From Suttonella ornithocola (lineage in GTDB: Bacteria; Pseudomonadota; Gammaproteobacteria; Cardiobacteriales; Cardiobacteriaceae), in assembly GCF_001889065.1 (NCBI RefSeq), contig NZ_LWHB01000157.1:1-6535 (forward strand): DNA of 6,535 nt, given 5' to 3'. Every line of letters starts with the position of its first letter. Positions within the stretch are counted from its first letter, which is position 1. This document shows, piece after piece, positions 1 through 6,001 of the stretch. The notes under the pieces are model-generated. The model did not search any database. It saw nothing but the letters and a program-made list of their open reading frames with translations, and had not been told where the DNA came from. Position numbers and translations under genes: made by a program.

Positions 1-638
1 TTTTAGAAAAACAGTCAAGATCTTTCGAAAGACTCGCCTCAGCCTTTGCCTAAAGCGATTATTATTACCCTCAATATCCGTAGTATATCGCTTACCTATC
101 TTTTTAACGTTACCATCAAAAGCCGTTAAGAAGCTATCCCAATTATCACAACAAATACAACCAAAACTAATTCCTAATGCCTCAAGTTTAGCTCTCAGTT
201 GTTTAGCTGTCTTTAGATTGCGTTTCCCCCATACAAAAGCCATATCTCACCACTATCTGGATCATAAGCATAAATTAACCAGATTTTGTTTTTCTTATGA
301 CCTACATAGGTCCAAAACTCATCAATTTGGAGTTTTTGATAGGCGTTTTGTGTAGGTTTTATTTCACAGTTAGATTTCGCTAAGACATTTAGCACTTTAT
401 ATTTGCTGACTTTCTCAATAACCATAATATCAGCAATACTACAGCCTCTAACAAGCATTAGACGTATTTTTGCATCAATATGCCTTTGACAGCCTTGGTA
501 AGTTAAATCCATTTTATCAATGAACTGTCGATGACAATCTTTGCATTGGTAATTTTGCTTACCATAGATTTTCCGTCCATTCTTTTTTATACTGAGGCTT
601 AGGCAACTTGGGCAGCTGATTGTAATTTATGTTTTCAT
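1..638 (-). pseudogene. IS1-family transposase, broken by nonsense and frameshifts
   Basis: Read with its lesions ignored, this is a nearly complete IS1-type transposase. An ATG at 636-638 follows a GGGA ribosome-binding-like stretch, but codon 4 is TAA (627-629). The frame after it continues as ITISCPSC, the zinc finger whose second half is CKDCHRQF, and then the N-terminal DNA-binding part. The catalytic region starts with LQIDEFWTYVG. The frame is lost near 241-248: frame 0 ends in GGNAI-stop at 213, whereas the adjacent frame restores AFVWGKRNLKTAK, ...CDNWDSF and EGNNNRFRQRLRRVFRK. A one-base deletion (a -1 shift) explains this. Next to the right copy, two extra bases (positions 15 and 20) shift the C-terminus again before the window edge. 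IS1 elements normally use a -1 programmed frameshift, but there is no slippery A-run here, so I read this as decay. The longest intact piece is 99 codons (213-512). An active transposase is very unlikely. Confidence 0.85.
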
Positions 639-690
639 AATCCCAAATTATCATCTTTTTCCAAGTTGTCTTTTTTATTTCTTAACCCAG

Positions 691-710
691 CATACTTTTC
701 AAACCACTAC
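691..710 (-). repeat. terminal inverted repeat of the left IS1 copy
   Basis: The plus-strand bases are the exact reverse complement of 5978-5997. This marks the 5'-side tip of the left IS1-type element and its junction with the gluconate region at 710/711. Confidence 0.85.
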
Positions 711-742
711 CACATAACTAAATAAAAGTAGATTCATAAAGT

Positions 743-778
743 TATAGTAAAGTTTATAATGTTATAAACTTTACTATA
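743..778. terminator. 36-bp palindrome after the gntK-gnd gene; possible terminator or mini-element
   Basis: TATAGTAAAGTTTATAA (743-759) is followed after two bases by its exact reverse complement (762-778). As RNA it would form about 16 base pairs with a 4-base loop. It begins nine bases after the stop codon of the fusion gene, the usual place for a transcription terminator. However, the stem is almost all A-T, and on the minus strand it is followed only by ACTTTATG rather than a proper T-run, so efficient rho-independent termination is doubtful. Read on the minus strand from 780, the outer sequence CCTATAGTAAA also appears at the tip of the IS3-type element (6266-6276). An origin as a transposon-end remnant is therefore an alternative. 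Confidence 0.55.
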
Positions 779-787
779 GGCATTTTA

Positions 788-2758
788 TCAATTTATCTTA
801 ATTTCTTTCTTATCTTTTTTTTGCCATTGCGTATGAAAACTTCCCTCATTATCTGTTCGACGATAAGTATGAGCACCAAAATAATCTCTTTGTGCCTGAA
901 TAAGCGTTGTAGGTAATGTTTTAGTTTGTAGACTATCAATAAAAGCTAAACCTGCACTGAGTACTGGAATTGGTATCCCTGCCTGCATTGCCCAACAATT
1001 AACCCTACGCCATGCTGGAAGAGAACGTTGTAATAGAGCTGAAAAATGTCCATCAGCAGCAAGCAAAGGCAAATCAGGCTGTTGACGATAAGCTGTAATA
1101 ACTTCGGTAAGAAATTCAGCACGAATAATACAACCTTTACGCCAAATAGCCGCTAGCTGTGCTAGATTTATTTGCCAACCATATTCTTTTTCGGCAGACT
1201 GAATCTGACTAAATCCTTGACTATAAGCAATTATTTTAGCTCCCATAAGTGCCTGTTCTAAATCTTCTACTAAAGTATATCCTTCTGGATAACTTGGGAG
1301 ATTCTCACTTTGTTGTTTAAAATGCATTTGAGCAGCTTGACGCATTTCTTCTGCCATGGAAATATTACGCGCAAAAGTCGCCTCAGCTATCATATTGACA
1401 GAAACACCAATTTCAAGCGCATTTTGAGTCGTCCAAGCGCCAGTTCCTTTTTGACCTGCTCTATCATCGATATTTTCAACTAATGCTTTTCCAGTATAAT
1501 CTCTATGCGCTAAGATATCTGCGGTAATATCCATTAAGTAAGATGATAAGACTCCCTGATTCCACTTCTGAAAATATTGAGCAAGCTCTATAGGGGGGCA
1601 ATTTAATGCACGAAGCATAAGGCTATAAGCCTCTGCAATAAGCTGCATATCAGCATATTCAATACCATTATGTACCATTTTTACATAATGTCCTGCACCA
1701 TCTGTACCAACGTAAGCAAAACAGGGACGACCATCATCAGCTCGAGCAGCAATAGTTCTTAAATAGGAAGCTGCTTTCCGATAAGCATGCTCTGATCCGC
1801 CAAACATTAATGAAGGTCCATGACGAGCGCCATTTTCTCCGCCCGACATTCCGCATCCTGCAAAATGAATTCCCTTTTCTCTTAAAGCAAACTCACGACG
1901 TTGAGTATCTTTATAATAGGCATTACCTAAATCTACAATAATATCGTCTTTATTTAAATAAGGACTTAATGCCTCAATAGCTGCATCAGTTGCCTTTCCA
2001 GCTGGAACAACTAATAAAATTGTTCTAGGTGGCGTTAACTTATCAACCAAATTTTGCCAACTATCAGCCACAAAAATGCTTCCTGAATTATTATGCTCTG
2101 GATGATAACGTGCAGTACTTTCTGCCTTATTACTATCAATATCAAAAACCGTAACGTGGTTACCTTTATCTACTAAGTTATGCGCTAAAGCCGCTCCCAT
2201 CACTCCACAACCCACTAGACCAATATATTGCGATTGCAAATGAGAAGAAAGACCATAAGCAGCTTCTAATCCTTTATCAAGTTGCTCAGAAGGCGTTAAC
2301 GCTAAATCAATTTTTATTCCATTTTCTTCATTTTCTAAAGGCTCTAGCGTATCCAGCTGGGATCTTAAAAGTGCTGGTGGCATAAAATGCCCTTTTCTTG
2401 TTAGCATTCTTTCTCTATGCAGCGCTTCTGGTCCTGTAATATGAAGAAAATAAATATTCCCAGTTGCTTGAGACAATAGCTCTCGATAGCTTTTTTTCAA
2501 AGCTGAACAGGAAATAATACTACTCTTTCCTTGCTTTGCTTGAGCATCCATCCAATCTCTTAATGCAATTAACCAAGGATAGCGGTCATCATCATTAAGC
2601 GGAATGCCAGATTGCATTTTTTCAATATTCGCTTGCGGGTGAAAATCGTCAGCTTCTGCATAAGGCAATCCTAACGCGGCGGAGAGATTCTCCGCCAACG
2701 TGGTTTTACCGCAGCCACTAACGCCCATAACAACAAGGTGAAAAACGGAATCATTCAT
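788..2758 (-). CDS. fused gluconate kinase / 6-phosphogluconate dehydrogenase
   Basis: This cytosolic bifunctional enzyme should phosphorylate gluconate with ATP and then decarboxylate 6-phosphogluconate to ribulose 5-phosphate. Residues 1-165 are a complete GntK: P-loop GVSGCGKT (12-19), DDFHP (37-41), IEKM, PLNDDDR (53-59), CSALKKSYR (84-92), RKGHF (121-125). After a short linker, residues 178 to about 645 are a full-length 6PGDH: Rossmann motif GLVGCGVMG (180-188), SGGENGA (305-311), HYVKMVHNGIEY (357-368) with catalytic Lys360 and Glu367, signature KGTGAW (437-442), Arg464, and Arg624 and His630 in QAQRDYFGAH. Coenzyme position 206 is Asp (FDID), where E. coli NADP-dependent Gnd has Asn-Arg, suggesting NAD preference as in gluconate-catabolic GntZ-type enzymes (inference). 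The last 11 or so residues form a Lys-rich tail beyond the usual end. The start ATG lies 15 bp after gntP; an AAAGG overlapping the gntP stop is its likely, rather distant, ribosome binding site, so translation is probably coupled. No stop or frameshift separates the domains. Confidence 0.93.
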   Translation of the reverse strand: MNDSVFHLVVMGVSGCGKTTLAENLSAALGLPYAEADDFHPQANIEKMQSGIPLNDDDRYPWLIALRDWMDAQAKQGKSSIISCSALKKSYRELLSQATGNIYFLHITGPEALHRERMLTRKGHFMPPALLRSQLDTLEPLENEENGIKIDLALTPSEQLDKGLEAAYGLSSHLQSQYIGLVGCGVMGAALAHNLVDKGNHVTVFDIDSNKAESTARYHPEHNNSGSIFVADSWQNLVDKLTPPRTILLVVPAGKATDAAIEALSPYLNKDDIIVDLGNAYYKDTQRREFALREKGIHFAGCGMSGGENGARHGPSLMFGGSEHAYRKAASYLRTIAARADDGRPCFAYVGTDGAGHYVKMVHNGIEYADMQLIAEAYSLMLRALNCPPIELAQYFQKWNQGVLSSYLMDITADILAHRDYTGKALVENIDDRAGQKGTGAWTTQNALEIGVSVNMIAEATFARNISMAEEMRQAAQMHFKQQSENLPSYPEGYTLVEDLEQALMGAKIIAYSQGFSQIQSAEKEYGWQINLAQLAAIWRKGCIIRAEFLTEVITAYRQQPDLPLLAADGHFSALLQRSLPAWRRVNCWAMQAGIPIPVLSAGLAFIDSLQTKTLPTTLIQAQRDYFGAHTYRRTDNEGSFHTQWQKKDKKEIKIN

Positions 2759-2770
2759 AAGCTGCTTTAA

Positions 2771-2776
2771 CCTTTA
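2771..2776 (-). promoter_or_regulatory. ribosome binding site of the gntK-gnd fusion, overlapping the gntP stop
   Basis: On the minus strand, TAA-AGG joins the gntP stop codon to an AAAGG Shine-Dalgarno-like sequence, 12 bases before the ATG at 2756-2758. The spacing is longer than ideal. It implies that ribosomes finishing gntP re-initiate on the fusion gene, and no separate promoter fits in the 15-bp gap. Confidence 0.5.
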
Positions 2777-4165
2777 GGCAAATAAAATATAAAGAATATA
2801 AACAAAAGCAAAACCAATAACAGACTCTAAAGTTTGTTGCATTGTCCAAACTTTTAAAGTGGTTTTGACATCCATTCCCATCAAACGCCCAACTAACCAG
2901 AAGCCAGAATCATTTACATGAGATGCACACACAGAACCTGCTGCCATTGCTAATACAATACAAGCAATAGCCGTGTCTGAGAATGCTCCACCAGCTACTA
3001 CCGTACTAATTAAACTTGCAGTGGTTAATAACGCCACAGTCGCCGAACCTTGCGCAATTCGAAGAATAACGGCAATCAAATAAGCTGCAAAAATAACCGG
3101 AATACCTAAAGCACTTAATGACTGAGATAAAGCATCTCCAATACCAGAAGCTCGCAAAACGCCACCAAACATTCCACCAGCACCTGTAATTAAAATTACA
3201 GAGCAAACAGTCGGTAGAGAAGAATCCATGATTTTTTCTAGGACTGTTTTATCGTGGGTAATTTTTCTACCAAGCGTCAACATTGCTACTAACGTTGCAA
3301 TTAAAAGCGCAACCGGTGTATTACCAATTAAAATCAGAAATTTAACCCAAACTGCATCTCCTGAAAGATTACCAGATTTCACTAACGCTGATAAACCAGT
3401 ATTCATAAAAATCAATAAGACTGGTAATAACAATAAAGCAGCAATTACTCCTACAGAAGGAGGATGATTAGGTAATTCATTATCTGAAACGCCAGCAAAA
3501 AGATCTGGAGAATTAACATTTACGCGTTTTGAGATAAAACGTGCCCAAACGACACCAGAGAGATAAAAAGTTGGAATAGCAACAATCAATCCTAATACGG
3601 TAATAATGCCTAAGTTAGCATTTAAGATTACCCCTGCCCCAACTGCGCCGGGATGAGGTGGTAAAAATACATGCATAACAGAAAAGGCTGCTGCTGTAGG
3701 AATACCATATAAAATCACTGGACCATTCAAACGCTTAGCTACCGCAAATACAATCGGTAACATAATAATAAGCCCTGCATCAAAAAAGATAGGAAAACCA
3801 ACCAATAAAGAGGCAACGCCTAACGCCAGTGGAGCATGCTTTTCACCGAACTTATTAACCATAGAATCCGCTAAAACCTTAGCACCACCTGAAGCCTCTA
3901 CCAATTTTCCCAACATTGCCCCAATACCAACAAGTAAAGCAACTGAGGCAAGTGTTGAGCCAAATCCACCGGTCAATGTTTTCAAAATATTTTCCATTGG
4001 AATACCGGTAGCAAAAGCGGTTAATAAGCTAACAAGAATTAAAGTAAGAAAAGCATGTAACCGAAATACCATTACAGCTATCAGAATAACAAAAATTGCT
4101 ATAGCAGCAATACTAAGCAATGTACCTGCGCTCATGGTTTGAGACCATTCAAGAGCTGAGTTCAT
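2774..4165 (-). CDS. gntP: GntP-family gluconate:H+ symporter
   Basis: This inner-membrane permease of the gluconate:H+ symporter (GntP) family imports gluconate or a related sugar acid. At 463 residues it is close to the usual length of about 440-450, and it is hydrophobic throughout, with a dozen or more membrane segments. Family motifs are GFPIFFDAG (123-131), HVFLPPHPG (165-173), RIAQGSATVA (369-378) and HVNDSGFWLVGR (416-427) in the last third. The start ATG at 4163-4165 has GGAGA seven bases upstream; a second Met at residue 11 lacks such a site, so the longer form is chosen. It is the first gene of an operon with the downstream kinase/dehydrogenase fusion, which makes gluconate the most likely substrate. 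Members of this family also carry other sugar acids (idonate, fructuronate, glycerate), so the exact substrate and the symbol (gntP, gntT or gntU type) are inferred from context. No GntR-type repressor gene is in the window. Confidence 0.9.
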   Translation of the reverse strand: MNSALEWSQTMSAGTLLSIAAIAIFVILIAVMVFRLHAFLTLILVSLLTAFATGIPMENILKTLTGGFGSTLASVALLVGIGAMLGKLVEASGGAKVLADSMVNKFGEKHAPLALGVASLLVGFPIFFDAGLIIMLPIVFAVAKRLNGPVILYGIPTAAAFSVMHVFLPPHPGAVGAGVILNANLGIITVLGLIVAIPTFYLSGVVWARFISKRVNVNSPDLFAGVSDNELPNHPPSVGVIAALLLLPVLLIFMNTGLSALVKSGNLSGDAVWVKFLILIGNTPVALLIATLVAMLTLGRKITHDKTVLEKIMDSSLPTVCSVILITGAGGMFGGVLRASGIGDALSQSLSALGIPVIFAAYLIAVILRIAQGSATVALLTTASLISTVVAGGAFSDTAIACIVLAMAAGSVCASHVNDSGFWLVGRLMGMDVKTTLKVWTMQQTLESVIGFAFVYILYILFA

Positions 4166-4216
4166 AATATTATCTCCAACTAATTAAGCCGAATAGGGGA
4201 CTACCGCTTTTCGACA

Positions 4217-4239
4217 GGTGGATAAGCTGTAATCCCACC
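4217..4239. promoter_or_regulatory. hairpin or operator-like inverted repeat in the gntP leader
   Basis: The plus strand has GGTGGAT at 4217-4223 and ATCCCACC at 4232-4239, which pair with one bulged base around an 8-base loop. It is the most GC-rich patch in an otherwise AT-rich leader, 52-74 bases upstream of the gntP start and downstream of the candidate promoter. It could be a repressor site or an mRNA leader stem. It does not resemble the E. coli GntR operator as I remember it. The role is unproven. Confidence 0.35.
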
Positions 4240-4259
4240 AATTAAGTCTAAATATAAAT

Positions 4260-4289
4260 TATCTAGACATAACAATCTGAAAAGCTCAA
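4260..4289 (-). promoter_or_regulatory. gntPp: candidate sigma-70 promoter for the gluconate operon
   Basis: On the minus strand TTGAGC (4284-4289) and TAGATA (4260-4265) are separated by 18 bases, about 95 bases upstream of the gntP start. Each hexamer matches the consensus at four of six positions. In DNA this AT-rich such matches are common, so this is only the best-placed candidate. Confidence 0.3.
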
Positions 4290-4709
4290 ATTGCATTATT
4301 GATATTAACAGAGTATTGACAAAAAAAACATAAACAAATCTACAAATATATTTCTAATTAATTATTTTGATATGATATTTATGAATAGATTATTTATAAA
4401 ATTATTTTTCACTGAAAGAAACAAAATAAAACATAAAAAAACACTTCTGATACATTACAGAAATAGTAAATCGTCACTTTTTAGGGGCTAATATTTTTCA
4501 TCTATTTAAGACACTTAGTAAAATTAGTATAAATAAATAGATAGATAGTCTTAGACTGGGAATGATTTTTTACAGTTATATAAGTATTTCTACGCATATA
4601 AAGTGCTAGCTATAAAATATATATAAGCTAAGATTAAAGCTCAAAAGATAATTTTTTAACAATAAATATCTTTTTACTTAAATTTCTAGATGCTAATTAT
4701 AACCAAAGC

Positions 4710-4729
4710 ATAAAGCATTACTGCTTTAT
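4710..4729. repeat. 8-bp perfect inverted repeat in the intergenic region
   Basis: ATAAAGCA and TGCTTTAT flank a TTAC loop. Neither strand continues with a clear T-run, so it does not look like an intrinsic terminator. It could be part of an unannotated RNA or a chance structure. Confidence 0.3.
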
Positions 4730-4820
4730 TAAACAATTAAGCTATTATTTCTAAATCATTCAAATAAAAAATAAATTGTTTACAAAAAAATATTATATCT
4801 ATAGAAATAATAAGATTTAT

Positions 4821-4858
4821 AAAATAAAAACACATCATAGAGCAATCCTATGATGTGT
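4821..4858 (-). terminator. rho-independent terminator of the cyclodeaminase-family gene
   Basis: An 11-bp perfect stem (ACACATCATAG at 4830-4840 and CTATGATGTGT at 4848-4858) encloses a 7-base loop. Read on the minus strand, the stem is followed directly by TTTTTATTTT (4830-4821). It starts 39 bases after the stop codon of the gene ending at 4898. It should separate that transcript from the gluconate operon further along the same strand. Confidence 0.85.
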
Positions 4859-4897
4859 AATAATGCTATACAGATGAATAACTTTATACGCTAATTA

Positions 4898-5896
4898 TTA
4901 GAGCGTTATTTCTTGTCCTTTTTTCTGAGCGACTGCTAAATCATAAATATGCTTTGCTACAACAATATCTAAAACAGCACTCCCTGTACTTTTGAAAAAA
5001 GTAATCTCAGTATCATTTTCACGCAAGGGTTTTTCACCATTAATGGCTTCGCCGAGTTCGCCCGTTACTTTTTCAACACTAAACTTTCCTGCCTTAATAG
5101 GCGTTATAAAATCCCCACTTTCATGAAGAACACCATCACGAGTATCTAAATAAATTTTACTTGCCTTTTCTAATACTTCCGCCAGTATCTCTTGCATCTC
5201 TGGTGTATAAGAACCTACACCGTTAATATGCGCTCCAGCTTTTAATTTAGAAGCATTGAATACAGGTTGCTTTGATGTAGTGACTGCGGTAATAACATCC
5301 GCTTGCTCTACCATTTTATCGGCATCTTCACTGGCGCTAATTTGTACATTATATTTTTCGCCAAATTTAGCTTGCATAGCTTTAGCAAATTCTTGCGCAC
5401 GTTGATGATCAATATCAAACACAAAAACTTGCTCAATAGGACGAACACAAAGGACTGCCTCTAATTGTCCTTCCGCTTGACCGCCCGTTCCAAATAAAGC
5501 AAATACCTTGCTATCTTGACGCGCCAACAAATCCGTTGCCGCACCTGCCACTGCACCAGTACGCATACGCGTCAAATAAGTGCCATCTAATAACGCGCAT
5601 ACTTCTCCCGTGCTACTATCAAGCAAAACCATTGTTGCTGGAACAGCAGTTTTTCCTTTATCTGGATTATTCGGATAAACAGAAACAATTTTTATACCTA
5701 ATGCCTCTGCATCGGCTGCATAACCTGGCATATACAAACTTTGTCCATTATGTTTTGCAACATTTAAGTTGGCACGTAGTGGAATATCTGCGCCACCAGC
5801 AGAATAAATACTTAGCGCATCTTTATCTGCCTGAATAATATCTTTCATTGTCACAATCTCTGCCATTTCAGCAGCACTTAATAGCAATACCTGCAT
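4898..5896 (-). CDS. ornithine cyclodeaminase / mu-crystallin family protein, probably an imino-acid reductase or amino-acid dehydrogenase
   Basis: A full-length (332 residues) cytosolic NAD(P)-dependent enzyme of the OCD/mu-crystallin family. Family landmarks are Arg41 (IPLRAN), Lys69 (GIKIVSVYP), LDGTYLTRMRTGAVAGAATDLL (103-124) with Arg112, the Rossmann motif FGTGGQAEGQ (135-144) with Asp161 at the end of the next strand (NAD rather than NADP, inferred), and the C-terminal block ITFFKSTGSAVLDI (298-311). In Pseudomonas putida ornithine cyclodeaminase the catalytic residue is Asp228 in a G-D-x-PGK-type loop; here the loop reads GVGSYTPEMQE (226-236) without that Asp. True cyclodeamination is therefore unlikely; delta1-pyrroline-2-carboxylate/ketimine reductase or an alanine-dehydrogenase-like activity fits better. 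The ATG is supported by AGAGGAG six bases upstream (5903-5909). The gene stands alone, with its own terminator and about 80 bp of upstream DNA before the IS1 end. The substrate cannot be fixed from the sequence. Confidence 0.88.
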   Translation of the reverse strand: MQVLLLSAAEMAEIVTMKDIIQADKDALSIYSAGGADIPLRANLNVAKHNGQSLYMPGYAADAEALGIKIVSVYPNNPDKGKTAVPATMVLLDSSTGEVCALLDGTYLTRMRTGAVAGAATDLLARQDSKVFALFGTGGQAEGQLEAVLCVRPIEQVFVFDIDHQRAQEFAKAMQAKFGEKYNVQISASEDADKMVEQADVITAVTTSKQPVFNASKLKAGAHINGVGSYTPEMQEILAEVLEKASKIYLDTRDGVLHESGDFITPIKAGKFSVEKVTGELGEAINGEKPLRENDTEITFFKSTGSAVLDIVVAKHIYDLAVAQKKGQEITL

Positions 5897-5930
5897 ATAT
5901 TTCTCCTCTAATTGATCTCGTTTAGCGACA

Positions 5931-5962
5931 AGTATACCGTATGCACTATAAAATTACGGCAA
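5931..5962 (-). promoter_or_regulatory. weak promoter candidate for the cyclodeaminase-family gene
   Basis: On the minus strand there is a good -10 hexamer, TATACT (5931-5936), about 35 bases before the start codon. The nearest -35-like hexamer, TTGCCG (5957-5962), is 20 bases away, longer than the usual 17. The -10 lies in a small ATACCGTAT dyad. If the promoter lies in this gap, it is squeezed into about 80 bp between the gene and the IS1 end at 5978. Confidence 0.3.
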
Positions 5963-5977
5963 TCACTACCCATTTAA

Positions 5978-5997
5978 GTAGTGGTTTGAAAAGTATG
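5978..5997 (+). repeat. terminal inverted repeat of the right IS1 copy
   Basis: Exact inverse of 691-710. It defines the 3'-side tip of the right element and its junction with the DNA upstream of the cyclodeaminase-family gene. Confidence 0.85.
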
Positions 5998-6001
5998 TTC
6001 A

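Larger units (their letters stand above)
1..710 (-). mobile_element. IS1-family insertion sequence, left copy, incomplete at the window edge
   Basis: The transposase reads on the minus strand and the element's 5'-side terminal repeat is GTAGTGGTTTGAAAAGTATG read on the minus strand (691-710). The same 20 bases occur on the plus strand at 5978-5997 as the 3'-side end of the second copy, which fixes both termini. Family assignment rests on the encoded protein: a four-Cys zinc finger (CPSC...CKDC), a helix-turn-helix-like region and the IS1 DDE-type segments (DEFWTYVG, CDNWDSF). The 3'-side end lies left of the window, so the outer target duplication cannot be read. Over the roughly 180 bp shared with the right copy I count about 14 substitutions plus two single-base indels, so the two copies are diverged. 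Confidence 0.85.
4166..4897. other. 732-bp AT-rich intergenic region with no convincing gene
   Basis: The stretch between gntP and the cyclodeaminase-family gene is far richer in A and T than its neighbours. It holds, from the left, the gntP leader with an inverted repeat and candidate promoter, a perfect TTGACA hexamer on the plus strand (4316-4321), an 8-bp perfect hairpin with a TTAC loop (4710-4729), and the terminator of the upstream gene (4821-4858). The longest plus-strand reading frame starting with ATG that I noticed, 36 codons at 4381-4491, has no ribosome binding site. I recognise no transposon ends, tRNA or coding remnant. It may be a regulatory region, the bed of a deleted gene, or hold a small RNA; nothing in the sequence decides this. 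Confidence 0.6.

Noticed and set aside
22..33. TCTTTCGAAAGA palindrome, repeated near 6084-6096
   Set aside because: It lies within the conserved transposase codons for V-F-R-K in both IS1 copies, so coding explains it.
3006..3206. Minus-strand reading frame of 66 codons inside gntP
   Set aside because: It lies wholly within gntP in another frame, has a Trp/Cys/Phe-heavy composition of an out-of-frame shadow and no ribosome binding site.
3228..3467. Plus-strand reading frame of 79 codons opposite gntP
   Set aside because: Antisense shadow of a well-supported membrane protein gene; no family resemblance.
4437..4466. Possible minus-strand terminator (TTCTG / CAGAA stem followed by T-rich DNA)
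   Set aside because: Five-base-pair stem with an 8-base loop; too weak, and no gene ends just upstream of it.
4381..4491. Plus-strand 36-codon frame (MNRLFIKLFF...) downstream of the TTGACA hexamer
   Set aside because: No Shine-Dalgarno sequence upstream and composition expected of random AT-rich DNA; not enough to call a gene.
5536..5838. Plus-strand reading frame of 100 codons opposite the cyclodeaminase-family gene
   Set aside because: Antisense to a gene with clear family motifs; its His/Leu/Tyr-rich composition is typical of a shadow frame.
5964..5983. CACTAC ... GTAGTG inverted repeat spanning the right IS1 tip
   Set aside because: Only six base pairs, half of it being the IS tip itself; could be chance or a target preference, with nothing further to support a second IS end.
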